Below, piece after piece: positions 1-9,100 of a stretch of 64,000 nt of DNA. The notes beneath the pieces were generated by a model. It searched no databases. It was not told where the DNA came from and worked only from the letters and a program-made list of their open reading frames with translations. The first letter of the stretch is position 1. Each line of letters begins with the position of its first letter. Origin of the DNA: Methylobacterium sp. (GTDB taxonomy: Bacteria > Pseudomonadota > Alphaproteobacteria > Rhizobiales > Beijerinckiaceae); NCBI GenBank assembly GCA_002928875.1, contig PERO01000018.1:1-64000 (forward strand). The letters are read 5' to 3'. A program made the translations under genes and the position numbers.

Positions 1-209
1 AACCGCAGGTTTACCCCGTCCGGCATGGCGCAGGTCAGCTCCACGGGAAGGTCGCGGACGATCGCTGTCCGGTTCGCTTCCGACACAGATTTGAGCAGCG
101 CCTCGAGATCGTCCGGGGCCTCGGCCATGGCCATCTCTGCCAGCGGATATTCTCCCGCTGCAAAAGGATACAGGCCATCGGGGAGGAGAGTTCGGTCCGG
201 GGAGCTCAT
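1..209 (-). CDS. Hypothetical protein, N-terminal part only (runs off the left edge)
   Basis: An open leftward frame starts at the ATG complementary to 207-209 and is still open at base 1, giving about 69 residues beginning MSSPDRTLLPDGLYPFAAGE. It is rich in Asp, Glu, Ala and Pro and has no signal peptide, membrane segment or motif that I recognise. No strong Shine-Dalgarno precedes the ATG; a weak GGGAAAG lies about 8 bases upstream. The balanced codon use and amino acid composition favour a real gene over the opposite-strand frame. The function is unknown and the length cannot be compared with a family because the gene is incomplete here. Confidence 0.5.
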   Translation of the reverse strand, partial: MSSPDRTLLPDGLYPFAAGEYPLAEMAMAEAPDDLEALLKSVSEANRTAIVRDLPVELTCAMPDGVNLR

Positions 210-296
210 GCGATGGTCTTTCCCGATCGTACCCCTCCGGTCAACATGTAGCGTCACTTCGCTTGACCGGCGCTCGACCCATTGCCAAACACGGGC

Positions 297-470
297 ATGA
301 CTGAACAGTTACAAACCAGCGACGGCCGCTATGTGCAGGTCGAACCGGGCATCTGGTGGGACACCACCGGCGTCGATCTGGTCGACCAGATCACGGTCGA
401 CGGTTACCTCGACGATCATCCTGAAATCGGGATCGTTGTGAAGGTTCGCGCAGTTTCGAGGCTGAACTGA
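297..470 (+). CDS. Short hypothetical protein or gene fragment
   Basis: ATG at 297 opens 57 codons beginning MTEQLQTSDGRYVQVEPG. The first 45 or so residues look protein-like (acidic, with a WWDTT stretch), while the last residues (VRAVSRLN) look like a frame that has run into unrelated sequence. There is no clear Shine-Dalgarno. I see no family match. It could be the 5' remnant of a gene truncated inside the island; this is inference from the abrupt change in composition near 450. Confidence 0.3.
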   Translation: MTEQLQTSDGRYVQVEPGIWWDTTGVDLVDQITVDGYLDDHPEIGIVVKVRAVSRLN

Positions 471-1001
471 AGGATGCTGCGCTTATCGGGTACCGCATCA
501 CTTTCGATTGCGGTTGATTGCTGGCCGCACGATAATCAGGCCGCCAATGTGTTGAAAATACGCGGGGCTCCGCGAGGTCCGATCGGGGGGCGGAAGCGGA
601 CTGGCGGGTTTCGGTGATGAACTGATTCAAAGCAGTCATTGATCCACGCCATTCTTGAAGGTCACCTGAGGCTCGTGAAGTCCTACCAAGGTACCTTTTA
701 GATGAAGCGAGCCAGGACGTGTTAGCCGTTCGGAAAATGCCACAGTCGTCGACATCGTAAACGGCAATTGGCAGTAGAGCGCGTCGTTATTCCAGTTCAT
801 TTCCGAATGCGTGAGCGTCGGGCATATTCGCTTGGCAATAACTCTTGAATAGCGGGTCTCGCGCAAAATGAACCCGATGGACTATATGATCGAGAATGTC
901 TGGCGGAACATCATGCGCTACGTCATCAGAAGCGCTATCCAGATCCGGACTTCGATTAACGCTGCTTGCGGATCACCAAGCGCGAAACCGAGCCCCTCAG
1001 C
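471..1001. other. About 530 bases with no supportable gene
   Basis: The stretch is lower in G+C than the rest of the window and carries only short open frames on both strands, none with a recognisable motif or Shine-Dalgarno. A 45-codon rightward frame at about 867-1004 (MNPMDYMIENVWRN...) and a 76-codon leftward TTG frame (636-866) are the longest; neither is convincing. The region most likely holds decayed gene remnants between island modules. Confidence 0.4.
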
Positions 1002-3491
1002 CTAGCGCCGGTCTAACCGGCGGTAAAAGCGGCTCTGGTTGTTGCTCGGATCGACATAGGTGAAGCAGTCCGCGAGATCATCGATACTCTGCAGCACACC
1101 CAACAAGGCGTAAGCGTTGAAAGGCGTCCCCGCCCCGGTCTCGTAGTGGCTGACGAAATTGCCAACGATCGATGGTACGTGATGGTTTTGGAGATCGGTG
1201 ATCTGCTGAGGCGTAAGCACACACCGATTGGCCGCCTGATACAGCTTTACTGCCTCGCCGATCGCGTCGATGTAGGTCGAGAGCGTCCGCTTGTCGCCAC
1301 GGGTGGCGTAGTCCGGTGGGACCGGGACCTCCAACTTGGCGATAATCTGCCCCAGCTTGTACTCGAGATACTGCCGCAGAAACGGTGCGCCTATATCGAT
1401 CTGGCCGGCATTCAGGTGCTGCAACGCCTGCGCCTTGAGGCGATTAGCCTCCTGGGCCGATACCATCAGCCGCCCCTTCGGCGGCATGCCTTGTAACTTC
1501 TGGTGATGCCAATCCCCGGTGCCGTTCAGCTTGTCGAAGTATTTCTCCAGACTGGTGTCATGGCTCAGGAAAATGAACTGAAGCCCGTCCGGCACAGCGC
1601 CATAGCGCAGCAACGTCCGCACAGCATCCATCAGCGCGAACTGGTGACCAGCGTCGAAACTGGACGTCACGTCATCAAGCACCATGAACCGCGGAACGCC
1701 ACTATGCTTGGTCGCAGCCGCCAGGAAAATCGCGGCCGCAACAGCATTGCGATAGCTTTCCGATAGGAGAGCCCGGGCGCTGAGATCCTGAAGGCCGAAA
1801 AAGTCCGCGAGCTTCAGATCAACATTCTCGCTGTTTTGAGCCCGGCTCAGGGTCGGCTTCACATCAGGCCCGCCGCGCACGAAGCGAGCGAACAGATCCT
1901 GGCAGGCGGTCTGAATCTCGCCAATCCGCTCGTTAGCCAGCGCCGCCTCGGCGTCGGCGAAGCTCTGGCCGGCGCGCGTAATGAACGTCTTCCACCGGTT
2001 CAGCAGATTGAGCTTGTCCTGTTTCGCTTTGAGCGCCGGCGCTCCAGTCTCGTATTCCAGGACGGCATCACGGAACTGCTTTGCAAAGCTGAGGATACGG
2101 GTCACCTGCACCAATGACGGCGGCAACCGCGCCTGCAACGCGCCAGCCTCGCCCTGCACCCGGGAAAGAGTCTCGCCGCGCTGCGTTTCGAGGACCCCGA
2201 GACGCGCCTTGATACTCTCCAGGTCGGACGTCGTCACATCGCCCTTCTTGGCCGCCAAGTCGAACGCGACATGCAATCGATCGCCCGTCGCGATCGCCAT
2301 CGCTGCCGCCTCTTCAAGCTGACGGAGCTTTGCGACCCCGGGTGCCGTTGCGACATCCTTGACGAGTTCGGCGCCCAGCTGGGCGGCGGCATCGTATTTG
2401 GCGATCTTGCTTTCCAGCCGCGGCTTTAGCGGGTCGCCACTTTTAGCCTCGCAAACCGGGCATTGATTCGGATCGTGCCAATCTTTGCCGGACACGACAG
2501 CCAGCGCATCGCGCAAAAGGGCATGCAATGATTCCGCGCCGACGCTGTGCACCGCGTCGTCTCTCCTTCCGGCCAACTCGAGCAGCCGATCGAGATCGGC
2601 AAGTTCGTCCGCCGTGACCTCTAGCCCCGACAGCGATGTGACCGAGCTAGTCAGCGCATCCAGCGTCTTTCGCGCTTCCCCGCCTTCCTCCTTCTCGATC
2701 GCGAGTTCCGCGGCGTCGAAATCCAAATCCATGACGGAGCCCTCGCCAACCAATGGCTTGAGCAAGGCGATGGCGGACAAGGCGACCGTCACCGCTGTCT
2801 TCAGATCGGCAAGCTTATCAACAGCGGCGCCTCCCGCCCCGGCGACCTCGTCGTGGGCGGCAATGACCCGCCGCTCAATCGCACTCACCGCGCGCGCGCC
2901 CGTGGTCACTTCAGCATCGAGCGCGGAGAGGCCCAGATCACTGTTGACGTTTTGCGTTCGCTTGGCGCCGTCGAGAGTCTGACGCAGTCGGGAGTATCGG
3001 CTCAGTCCCACGAGCGATGCGAAAGAACGCCCCCGCTCCAAGGCGGAGATGTCGACGAGCTTCGCGAACCGATTATAGTCGACGAGGACGAAATCCTCCT
3101 GCAGACTAGCAAGGAACTGCTGCGGATCGGCATGGCCGCTCGGGGAAGTCACCAGGCGCGCACCATTGGCAGCTCGCACCACCTTGACCGCCACATCCGG
3201 GGACCCGTCATCGCTGGCGAATATCAGGTCGATCGTCGCCTGCTGCCCGGGATGAAAGCGATTGACGATATAGCTGTCGCCCTGCTCGGCTTCCTGGAGC
3301 GCCTTCAGGCGCGGAACGATGCCGTGGATCGCGAAGCAAACGGCTTCGAAGATGGAACTTTTGCCGACCCCGTTCGGCGCATGAACCGAGTTGACGGCGT
3401 CGGATTTGAATTTGAGGACGAGCGGGTCGCCGTCATTGTTGATCCCGCGAAAACCCTCGATGGAAAGGCTGCCAAGGAAATATCGCGTCAT
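1002..3491 (-). CDS. Rad50/SMC-like AAA ATPase with zinc-hook motif and an extra C-terminal domain
   Basis: The 829-residue protein has an SMC-type split ATPase: Walker A (APNGVGKSS, residues 38-46) close to the N-terminus, ABC signature LSES (576-579), Walker B ending in D606-D607, and an H-loop (LSHD, 642-645). A CPVC motif (C344, C347) in the middle of the helical region matches the zinc hook of Rad50-class proteins, though the arms are much shorter than in true Rad50. About 180 residues after the H-loop have no counterpart in Rad50 and look helical. The start overlaps the stop of the 74-residue gene (ATGA), so the two are translationally coupled. No Mre11/SbcD nuclease is encoded nearby. 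Such ATPases are common in anti-phage operons; the island setting next to Hachiman supports a defence role, but that is inference. Confidence 0.85.
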   Translation of the reverse strand: MTRYFLGSLSIEGFRGINNDGDPLVLKFKSDAVNSVHAPNGVGKSSIFEAVCFAIHGIVPRLKALQEAEQGDSYIVNRFHPGQQATIDLIFASDDGSPDVAVKVVRAANGARLVTSPSGHADPQQFLASLQEDFVLVDYNRFAKLVDISALERGRSFASLVGLSRYSRLRQTLDGAKRTQNVNSDLGLSALDAEVTTGARAVSAIERRVIAAHDEVAGAGGAAVDKLADLKTAVTVALSAIALLKPLVGEGSVMDLDFDAAELAIEKEEGGEARKTLDALTSSVTSLSGLEVTADELADLDRLLELAGRRDDAVHSVGAESLHALLRDALAVVSGKDWHDPNQCPVCEAKSGDPLKPRLESKIAKYDAAAQLGAELVKDVATAPGVAKLRQLEEAAAMAIATGDRLHVAFDLAAKKGDVTTSDLESIKARLGVLETQRGETLSRVQGEAGALQARLPPSLVQVTRILSFAKQFRDAVLEYETGAPALKAKQDKLNLLNRWKTFITRAGQSFADAEAALANERIGEIQTACQDLFARFVRGGPDVKPTLSRAQNSENVDLKLADFFGLQDLSARALLSESYRNAVAAAIFLAAATKHSGVPRFMVLDDVTSSFDAGHQFALMDAVRTLLRYGAVPDGLQFIFLSHDTSLEKYFDKLNGTGDWHHQKLQGMPPKGRLMVSAQEANRLKAQALQHLNAGQIDIGAPFLRQYLEYKLGQIIAKLEVPVPPDYATRGDKRTLSTYIDAIGEAVKLYQAANRCVLTPQQITDLQNHHVPSIVGNFVSHYETGAGTPFNAYALLGVLQSIDDLADCFTYVDPSNNQSRFYRRLDRR

Positions 3492-3712
3492 GCCTTGTCC
3501 TCGGCCGCAGGGTTAGACAGACCATCAAGTGCAGCCATTACCGCCTTGTGAAACTCACCGATCGTGGCCCGGCTTGGCGCGGTGTCACCTCCCGAATCCA
3601 GGAGGTGCAAATTGTCAAAGAGGATCTTCGCGCACTCGGGATCGATCTGCTCGGCCTCAGCCTGAAACAAGGCGAGATTGTCCTCGAAAGTATTTTCCAG
3701 TTTAAACTTCAT
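3488..3712 (-). CDS. Small acidic protein coupled to the Rad50-like ATPase
   Basis: The 74-residue protein starts MKFKLENTFEDN behind a GGGGGG Shine-Dalgarno and ends in an ATGA overlap with the downstream ATPase gene. It is acidic and predicted helical, with no membrane segment and no motif known to me. The overlap means that the two products are probably made in a fixed ratio and may form a complex. It could be a small subunit, an inhibitor or an adaptor of the ATPase. I do not recognise the family. Confidence 0.7.
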   Translation of the reverse strand: MKFKLENTFEDNLALFQAEAEQIDPECAKILFDNLHLLDSGGDTAPSRATIGEFHKAVMAALDGLSNPAAEDKA

Positions 3713-3794
3713 ATGCCCCCCGGGCTTCCGTCAAATGCACTTTTATTCGATTTCAGCGCGCCCAACAGATCGACGATCAAACGATTGCTTCCCT

Positions 3795-4577
3795 TCATGA
3801 AGTTGTCGCTACCTCCGCACTGTCGCTCTTGCGAAGCTTGCGCCACGCCGGAAGGATGAACGGCTGGCCATGATCGATCGGCACATGCATGGTGGTCTCG
3901 CCAAATTCACCCGGCGGACCCAGCGCCACGACCTGACGGCTTTGATACGAACAAGGCTCGTCTGCCGGTGCGACCGGGTAGCGCTCCGGCAATCTTCTCA
4001 AGACCGAGGTGTGATAGATCCAGATGTCGTTGCCCTTGAGAAGAACAATGAGCTGTCGGATACGCCGGCGAACCGCGATCTCCGTCGCAGGGGGAATGTC
4101 TGCTAGAATATCGCGTTGCGACCAGGACAAACCGACGAGGATATCGAACAGCTCCTGCGCATAGGCACCCGTTTCCTCATCAAGCGTCGTCTCGATGATG
4201 CAGGCCACGTCGTGTGAACGGGCCGCCTCTGTATAGAGCGCGCCTTCATCCGTCGTCGCACTGGCGATGTCATAGTCGTTGCGGGTTATGAGCCGGTCTT
4301 CATCCTCCATCAACGTGGAGAAGACATCCGGCGCGCCTCCCGTCGGCGCCATCTCCAACGGCTCCGAGACGAGGATAATGCGCTCGCGATGAACTTGCAG
4401 CGCTTTTGCCAGCCGATCGGCCGTCGATAGTGCAATCGGCGCATTCTCATTCTCGATCATGCGAAGCATCCGAATGCTGACCCCAATTTCATTCGCCATT
4501 TCCTTTTGGGTCGACAGTCTCTCGAGCTGCTCCCTCAAGGCTTTCACGACCTTCCCGTTCGGCACAACCTTCTTCAT
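3795..4577 (-). CDS. XRE-family helix-turn-helix regulator with a large C-terminal domain
   Basis: The 260-residue protein has an N-terminal HTH (roughly residues 8-65, with QKEMANEIGVSIRMLRMIE forming the recognition region). It continues with about 190 residues of unknown fold rich in Asp and Glu. Full-length XRE repressors are usually far shorter, so the C-terminal part may sense a ligand or partner. It is transcribed away from the Hachiman operon, and the 184-base intergenic region between them holds an inverted repeat over a promoter, so it is a good candidate regulator of both arms. The gap of 82 bases to the 74-residue gene allows one operon with the ATPase. Confidence 0.8.
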   Translation of the reverse strand: MKKVVPNGKVVKALREQLERLSTQKEMANEIGVSIRMLRMIENENAPIALSTADRLAKALQVHRERIILVSEPLEMAPTGGAPDVFSTLMEDEDRLITRNDYDIASATTDEGALYTEAARSHDVACIIETTLDEETGAYAQELFDILVGLSWSQRDILADIPPATEIAVRRRIRQLIVLLKGNDIWIYHTSVLRRLPERYPVAPADEPCSYQSRQVVALGPPGEFGETTMHVPIDHGQPFILPAWRKLRKSDSAEVATTS

Positions 4578-4710
4578 CTCAACCCCATTCCACTATTTCA
4601 ATGACCCAAATCTACACGGAGAAGCGACCCTAGCGTGAGGCAGCCGACCGGAATCGGAGCGGCACACGAGCGGCAAACCGGCAGACCGAGCGATTCAACG
4701 TGCGGTACCC

Positions 4711-4749
4711 TTGACTAGGCATTTATGACCGGCCAATTATGCCCGGTCA
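4711..4749 (+). promoter_or_regulatory. Promoter with overlapping inverted-repeat operator for the Hachiman operon
   Basis: TTGACT (4711-4716) and AATTAT (4735-4740) form a sigma-70-like promoter with 18-base spacing. TGACCGG (4726-4732) and CCGGTCA (4743-4749) are perfect inverted arms separated by 10 bases and flank the -10 element. The right arm touches the Shine-Dalgarno AAGGAGG (4749-4755). A protein bound here would block polymerase and possibly ribosomes. The divergent XRE regulator is the obvious candidate, by inference only. Confidence 0.55.
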
Positions 4750-4762
4750 AGGAGGCCTCATC

Positions 4763-5317
4763 ATGCTTCGCTACAATCCGGAAAAATTCACTTCGCTGTC
4801 GGAGTCCGACATCGGCCAGCGCATTTGGTCGTTTCTTACGCGGCCTGCCACTATCGCTCGCCTCGAGACGGCCTCAGAGCTTGGAAAACCTGCCGTCGAA
4901 GGCATTGAAGAGCAGCTTCTGGAGGAGTTCCGCGAAGACGTCCTGATTGACCGCGTCAAGCAAATGGTCGGCCACATGGTCAGGCAGATACTAGAGCAAC
5001 GCGATTGGGTTCTCGACCAAAGCGACGTGAAGGTTCAGTCGGTGCCCTTCAGCAAGGCGGCACGCTACAGGCGGCCCGACTGGATCACCTTCCATGCCTT
5101 TCGCAATACGAAAGACCCCCGCGATGTCGTCATCACCGACCGACGGCAGAACGCGCCTCTGCCGAAGGACGCTCGCTGGACGTTCTACGCGACCTTTGCC
5201 AGTCCACTGAAAGCGGCCATCGCGTTCGGTGTTAACGATACCCCCAAGCTCCGCCGGCAAGTGCAGACGCACGGCTTTCACCGCGTCCACATCCCGCGAA
5301 TGCTGCGCCGCGCTTAA
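4763..5317 (+). CDS. Uncharacterised 184-residue protein upstream of hamA
   Basis: The start is the ATG at 4763, seven bases after a perfect AAGGAGG; an upstream in-frame ATG at 4739 lies inside the promoter and is rejected. The protein begins MLRYNPEKF. It has an N-terminal half that is helical and acidic (residues 1-85) and a basic C-terminal half with many Arg and His residues (for example FHRVHIPRMLRR at the end), compatible with nucleic-acid binding. It precedes hamA by 18 bases in the same direction, so it is co-transcribed with the Hachiman genes. I do not recognise the family; it could be an accessory factor, a regulator or an unrelated passenger. Confidence 0.75.
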   Translation: MLRYNPEKFTSLSESDIGQRIWSFLTRPATIARLETASELGKPAVEGIEEQLLEEFREDVLIDRVKQMVGHMVRQILEQRDWVLDQSDVKVQSVPFSKAARYRRPDWITFHAFRNTKDPRDVVITDRRQNAPLPKDARWTFYATFASPLKAAIAFGVNDTPKLRRQVQTHGFHRVHIPRMLRRA

Positions 5318-5335
5318 TAGAGAGGGTATGAGCGC

Positions 5336-6112
5336 ATGGTGCGATTCAACGACTGGTGTGACGGAGCCAATATTCCACTCGGCAACCACCGCCTCCACAT
5401 CAAAACCGGTCGCCCCGCCGACCGCTCGACGGGCGTCCAGCTATCCGCCGCCGCTGTGCCTGGGCACTATGCGGCGGAAGAGCGCGTCGCACGCGCATTG
5501 CGTCGCCTCAGCAAGCCGGGGGCTGCCGATCTGGTCACGGGGTTGTTGCCTCAGACAAAGCAAATCCGGTCCGGCGATCTCGGGGAGATCTACGCGACCG
5601 AATGGATCGATGCGCACAGCGGCTATCGCGCTCCGATCAAGCGTCTGCGATGGAAAGATCACCGCAACATGGCAATGCGCGGTGACGACGTGATCGGCAT
5701 GGTCCTCGACCAAGCCACACAACGACTTCGCTTCCTCAAGACCGAGGCAAAGAGCCGAGCCTCTCTTCGCGCACAGACTCTCATGGAAGCGCGTGCTGGC
5801 CTTGATAAAGACAATGGACGGCCTTCATCACACGCGCTGTCGTTCATATCCGCGCGTCTTCTCGAACTTGCGAACGAGCCGCTGGCGGACGCAATCGATG
5901 ATGCGCTTGTGCGTCATGGCATCCCGTTGGCCAGTGTGCAGCATCTGCTCTTCACGTTCTCGGGCAACGCGCCGCAAGCATTGCTGACGCAGTCACTTCA
6001 AGCCTACCCGGGACCAATCAATCAGTGGGGCGTCGGTCTCCACGTCGATGGCCATGCGGCCTTTGTCGGCGCTGTCTATAATCGTGTGATCGCCAATGCC
6101 AACCAACCCTGA
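5336..6112 (+). CDS. hamA: Hachiman defence protein HamA (DUF1837 nuclease)
   Basis: The 258-residue product matches the DUF1837/HamA pattern: a GDLGE motif (E84), an RGDDVIG motif (D117, D118) and a KTEAKS motif (E137-x-K139). Together these form a PD-(D/E)xK-like nuclease centre. HamA is the effector of Hachiman: it is held by the helicase HamB and degrades DNA when the complex senses damaged or phage DNA. The gene starts about 10 bases after a GAGAGGG Shine-Dalgarno and overlaps hamB by 17 bases, the coupling expected for a two-subunit complex. All catalytic residues expected for activity appear intact. Assignment rests on motif pattern, size and helicase partner, not on a search. Confidence 0.87.
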   Translation: MVRFNDWCDGANIPLGNHRLHIKTGRPADRSTGVQLSAAAVPGHYAAEERVARALRRLSKPGAADLVTGLLPQTKQIRSGDLGEIYATEWIDAHSGYRAPIKRLRWKDHRNMAMRGDDVIGMVLDQATQRLRFLKTEAKSRASLRAQTLMEARAGLDKDNGRPSSHALSFISARLLELANEPLADAIDDALVRHGIPLASVQHLLFTFSGNAPQALLTQSLQAYPGPINQWGVGLHVDGHAAFVGAVYNRVIANANQP

Positions 6113-9100
6113 CGCCATCTCGGCCGCCATCACCGAAGCGGCTGCAGCCGGCTTTCGGGGCAGACTCATCGCGCAAGGGCAGGCCCGCGCCATGATATGG
6201 CGAGGCGGCGTTCTACCACCCGACGCGCCACAGTTCTCGCCGCAGCTCAGCTTCGACCTTCATAGCTACGCCTATGGTCTCCTCGGTCTTGGCCTTCGCA
6301 TGCTTGAGATGGGTGGTGATGCCAATCAGGCGCGGGTCGCCTTCGTGCAGGCTGCGACCGCACTTGAATCGGTGATGGCCAAGGGTAATCGCGGCGAAGC
6401 GGATAGGGACTTCCATTTCGTCATGGCGGCCGCCAGCTATCATCTCGCGCAGCTTTCCGCCCGAGCCTACTCGCTTCTTGCGATCGTCATAAACGAAGAG
6501 AACTTCTCGCCACTCGAGCGCGCTTTAGCGCAGCTGATGCGCCGGGATATCAATGGTCTCCGCGCACGGGTCCATAATTATCGCCTTGATGGAGAAGGAT
6601 CTGACGCGCGGATCTCAGGCCTGTTTCAAGAGCGGCTCGCGCTCGAACCCATTCAAACAGTTGACGAAGCAGCTCCCGACCGCGACGGTCATGACTTCCT
6701 TTGGGAAGGGCTGGACATTGCGCTCACCGACAACTTTTTTGGCGCCATCTCGATTTTCCTTTTAGCCCTCGACCGTGGCGAGCGTGCTTTAGTCGAACAA
6801 GCAATCGCGCGACTGCGGAACAGCCTTTCCATCTGTGCCGAGCTCAACCTCCTCCCGCAATGGTGGGCGCACCGGGTCGCTATTCATCTTCTCTCTGACC
6901 TCTGGTCCAATACCTTTCATGAAAGGGTCCCTCTAGCTCCCACGGGCGGTGCGGCAGCCGACTGGCTACGTTTGCGATCGATCTTGATTGCGTCGCTCGC
7001 CTGCCGGTCGAGGGCAGAAATAGATCTTTGGCCGTCACAGATCGAGGCGGCGGCTCGCGCCGTCGATCAGTCGGATAATCTCGTCGTCTCACTGCCGACC
7101 AGCGCCGGCAAGACCCGTGTCGCGGAGCTATGCATTCTCCGGTGCCTTGCAGGCGGCCGGAGGGTCATGTTTGTGACACCGCTAAGGGCTCTCTCAGCCC
7201 AGACGGAAGCGAACCTACAACGTACCTTTGGGCCACTCGGTAAGACGATTTCGGCTCTTTATGGGAGCATCGGGGTCTCCGGGTTCGATGAGGACGCTAT
7301 TCGTGAACGCGACATCGTAGTCGCCACACCGGAGAAGATCGATTTCGCGCTTCGCAATGATCCTTCACTGCTCGACGATGTCGGTCTGCTGATTTTCGAC
7401 GAAGGCCATATGATCGGCCCAGGCGAACGTGAAGTTCGTTACGAAGTCCAGATTCAGCGCTTGCTTCGCCGACCAGACGCCGATCAGCGCCGGATCGTGT
7501 GCCTCTCCGCAATCCTCCCCGATGGAGATCAGCTGGAGGATTTCTCCGCATGGCTACGCCGCGATCAGGCAGGCGGGCCTGTCAAAAACGATTGGCGCCC
7601 AACGCGCCTCCGGTTCGGAGAAGTCGGCTGGAACAGCCCGAATGCACGCCTGAACCTCCGTGTCGATGATGAACGCCCGTTCGTGCCCCGGTTCTTTACC
7701 GGCTTCATTCCGCAGCTTTTCGTCAAACCAAAAAGGAAGCGGACGAAGATATTCCCCTGTGACCAACGAGAGTTTTGTCTCGCAACGGCTTGGCGCCTGG
7801 TAGAAGAAGGCCAAACGGTTCTCATCTATTGCCCGCAACGTCGGAGCGTGGAGCCATACGCCGAGGTCATCGTCGATTTGCACGAACGCGGCGCGCTGCC
7901 GTCGCTCCTAGCAGTGGATCCTGCGGCGCTCCAGACGGCCATCGCTTTGGGAGAAGAATGGCTAGGCCCAAATAGCGATATTCTGAAATGCCTCCGGCTC
8001 GGCGTTGCGCTCCATCACGGCGCTCTGCCCACGGCCTACCGGAAGGAAGTCGAACGTCTCCTTCGCGACGGCGTCCTCAAAGTCACGATCTCGTCGCCGA
8101 CCCTTGCCCAGGGGCTGAACCTGTCGGCCACTGCTGTCGTCATGCACTCGCTTTATCGCAACGGCGAGATGATCAAGGTCTCGGAGTTCAAGAATGTCAT
8201 TGGGCGCGCCGGCCGAGCCTATATCGACGTCGAAGGCCTTGTCCTTTTCCCGATCTTCGAGGATCGACGGAGCAAAAAGCACAACGAATGGGTCCGGCTG
8301 ATTGGAGACCCGGGCGCCCGGGAGATGGAAAGCGGCCTGATCCAATTGCTCACGGCCCTTCTCCTGCGCATGCATAAAATCGTCGGCGGTGACCTCAATC
8401 ATCTGACGGAGTACGTCGTCAACAACGCGGCTGCCTGGAACTTTCCAGAGGTGCCGGGCGAAAAGCCTAAAGACCGGGATGACGCACGAAAGCAATGGGA
8501 AACGCACCTCGCGACGCTCGACACTGCGATCCTCAGCCTCATTGGCGAAGAAGATGTGCCGGATGCCGACATCGAGGCGACGATCGACGCGATCCTACAA
8601 TCATCTTTATGGCAGCGACGGCTTCTGCGAACTTCGAACGAAGCTCGCATCGCTTTTAAGTCGACGCTGCTGACCCGAAGTCAGCATATCTGGGCCAACT
8701 CCACCCCGGCAAAGCGCAAGGGCTACTTCCTCGCGGGCCTTGGCTTGGCAGCAGGCCAAGCTCTGGATGCCATCGCACCGGAGGCCAATCAGTTGCTTGT
8801 CCAAGCGAACGGCGCTCTGCTTATTGGCGACAACGATGCGGCGATCGCTGCAATTACCGGCATTGCCGAGCGTGTATTCCCTTTCCATCCCTTCTCGCCG
8901 GATCCACTGCCTGTCAACTGGCGCGACATTCTGCGCATTTGGCTTCGCGGAGAACCTCTGGCGGCCTTGGTCGCCAACGGCGACGGAGACTACTTGCGGT
9001 TCATCGAAGATGGCCTTGTCTATCGCCTGCCGTGGGCCATGGAGGCACTACGCGTTCGAGCTACTGCAAATGGCGATGTCGTTGGCGGTCTCGGCGCGGT

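Noticed and set aside
391-866. Two short leftward frames (82 and 76 codons)
   Set aside because: There is no Shine-Dalgarno, no motif and no coding-like composition; they were left as part of a gene-free stretch.
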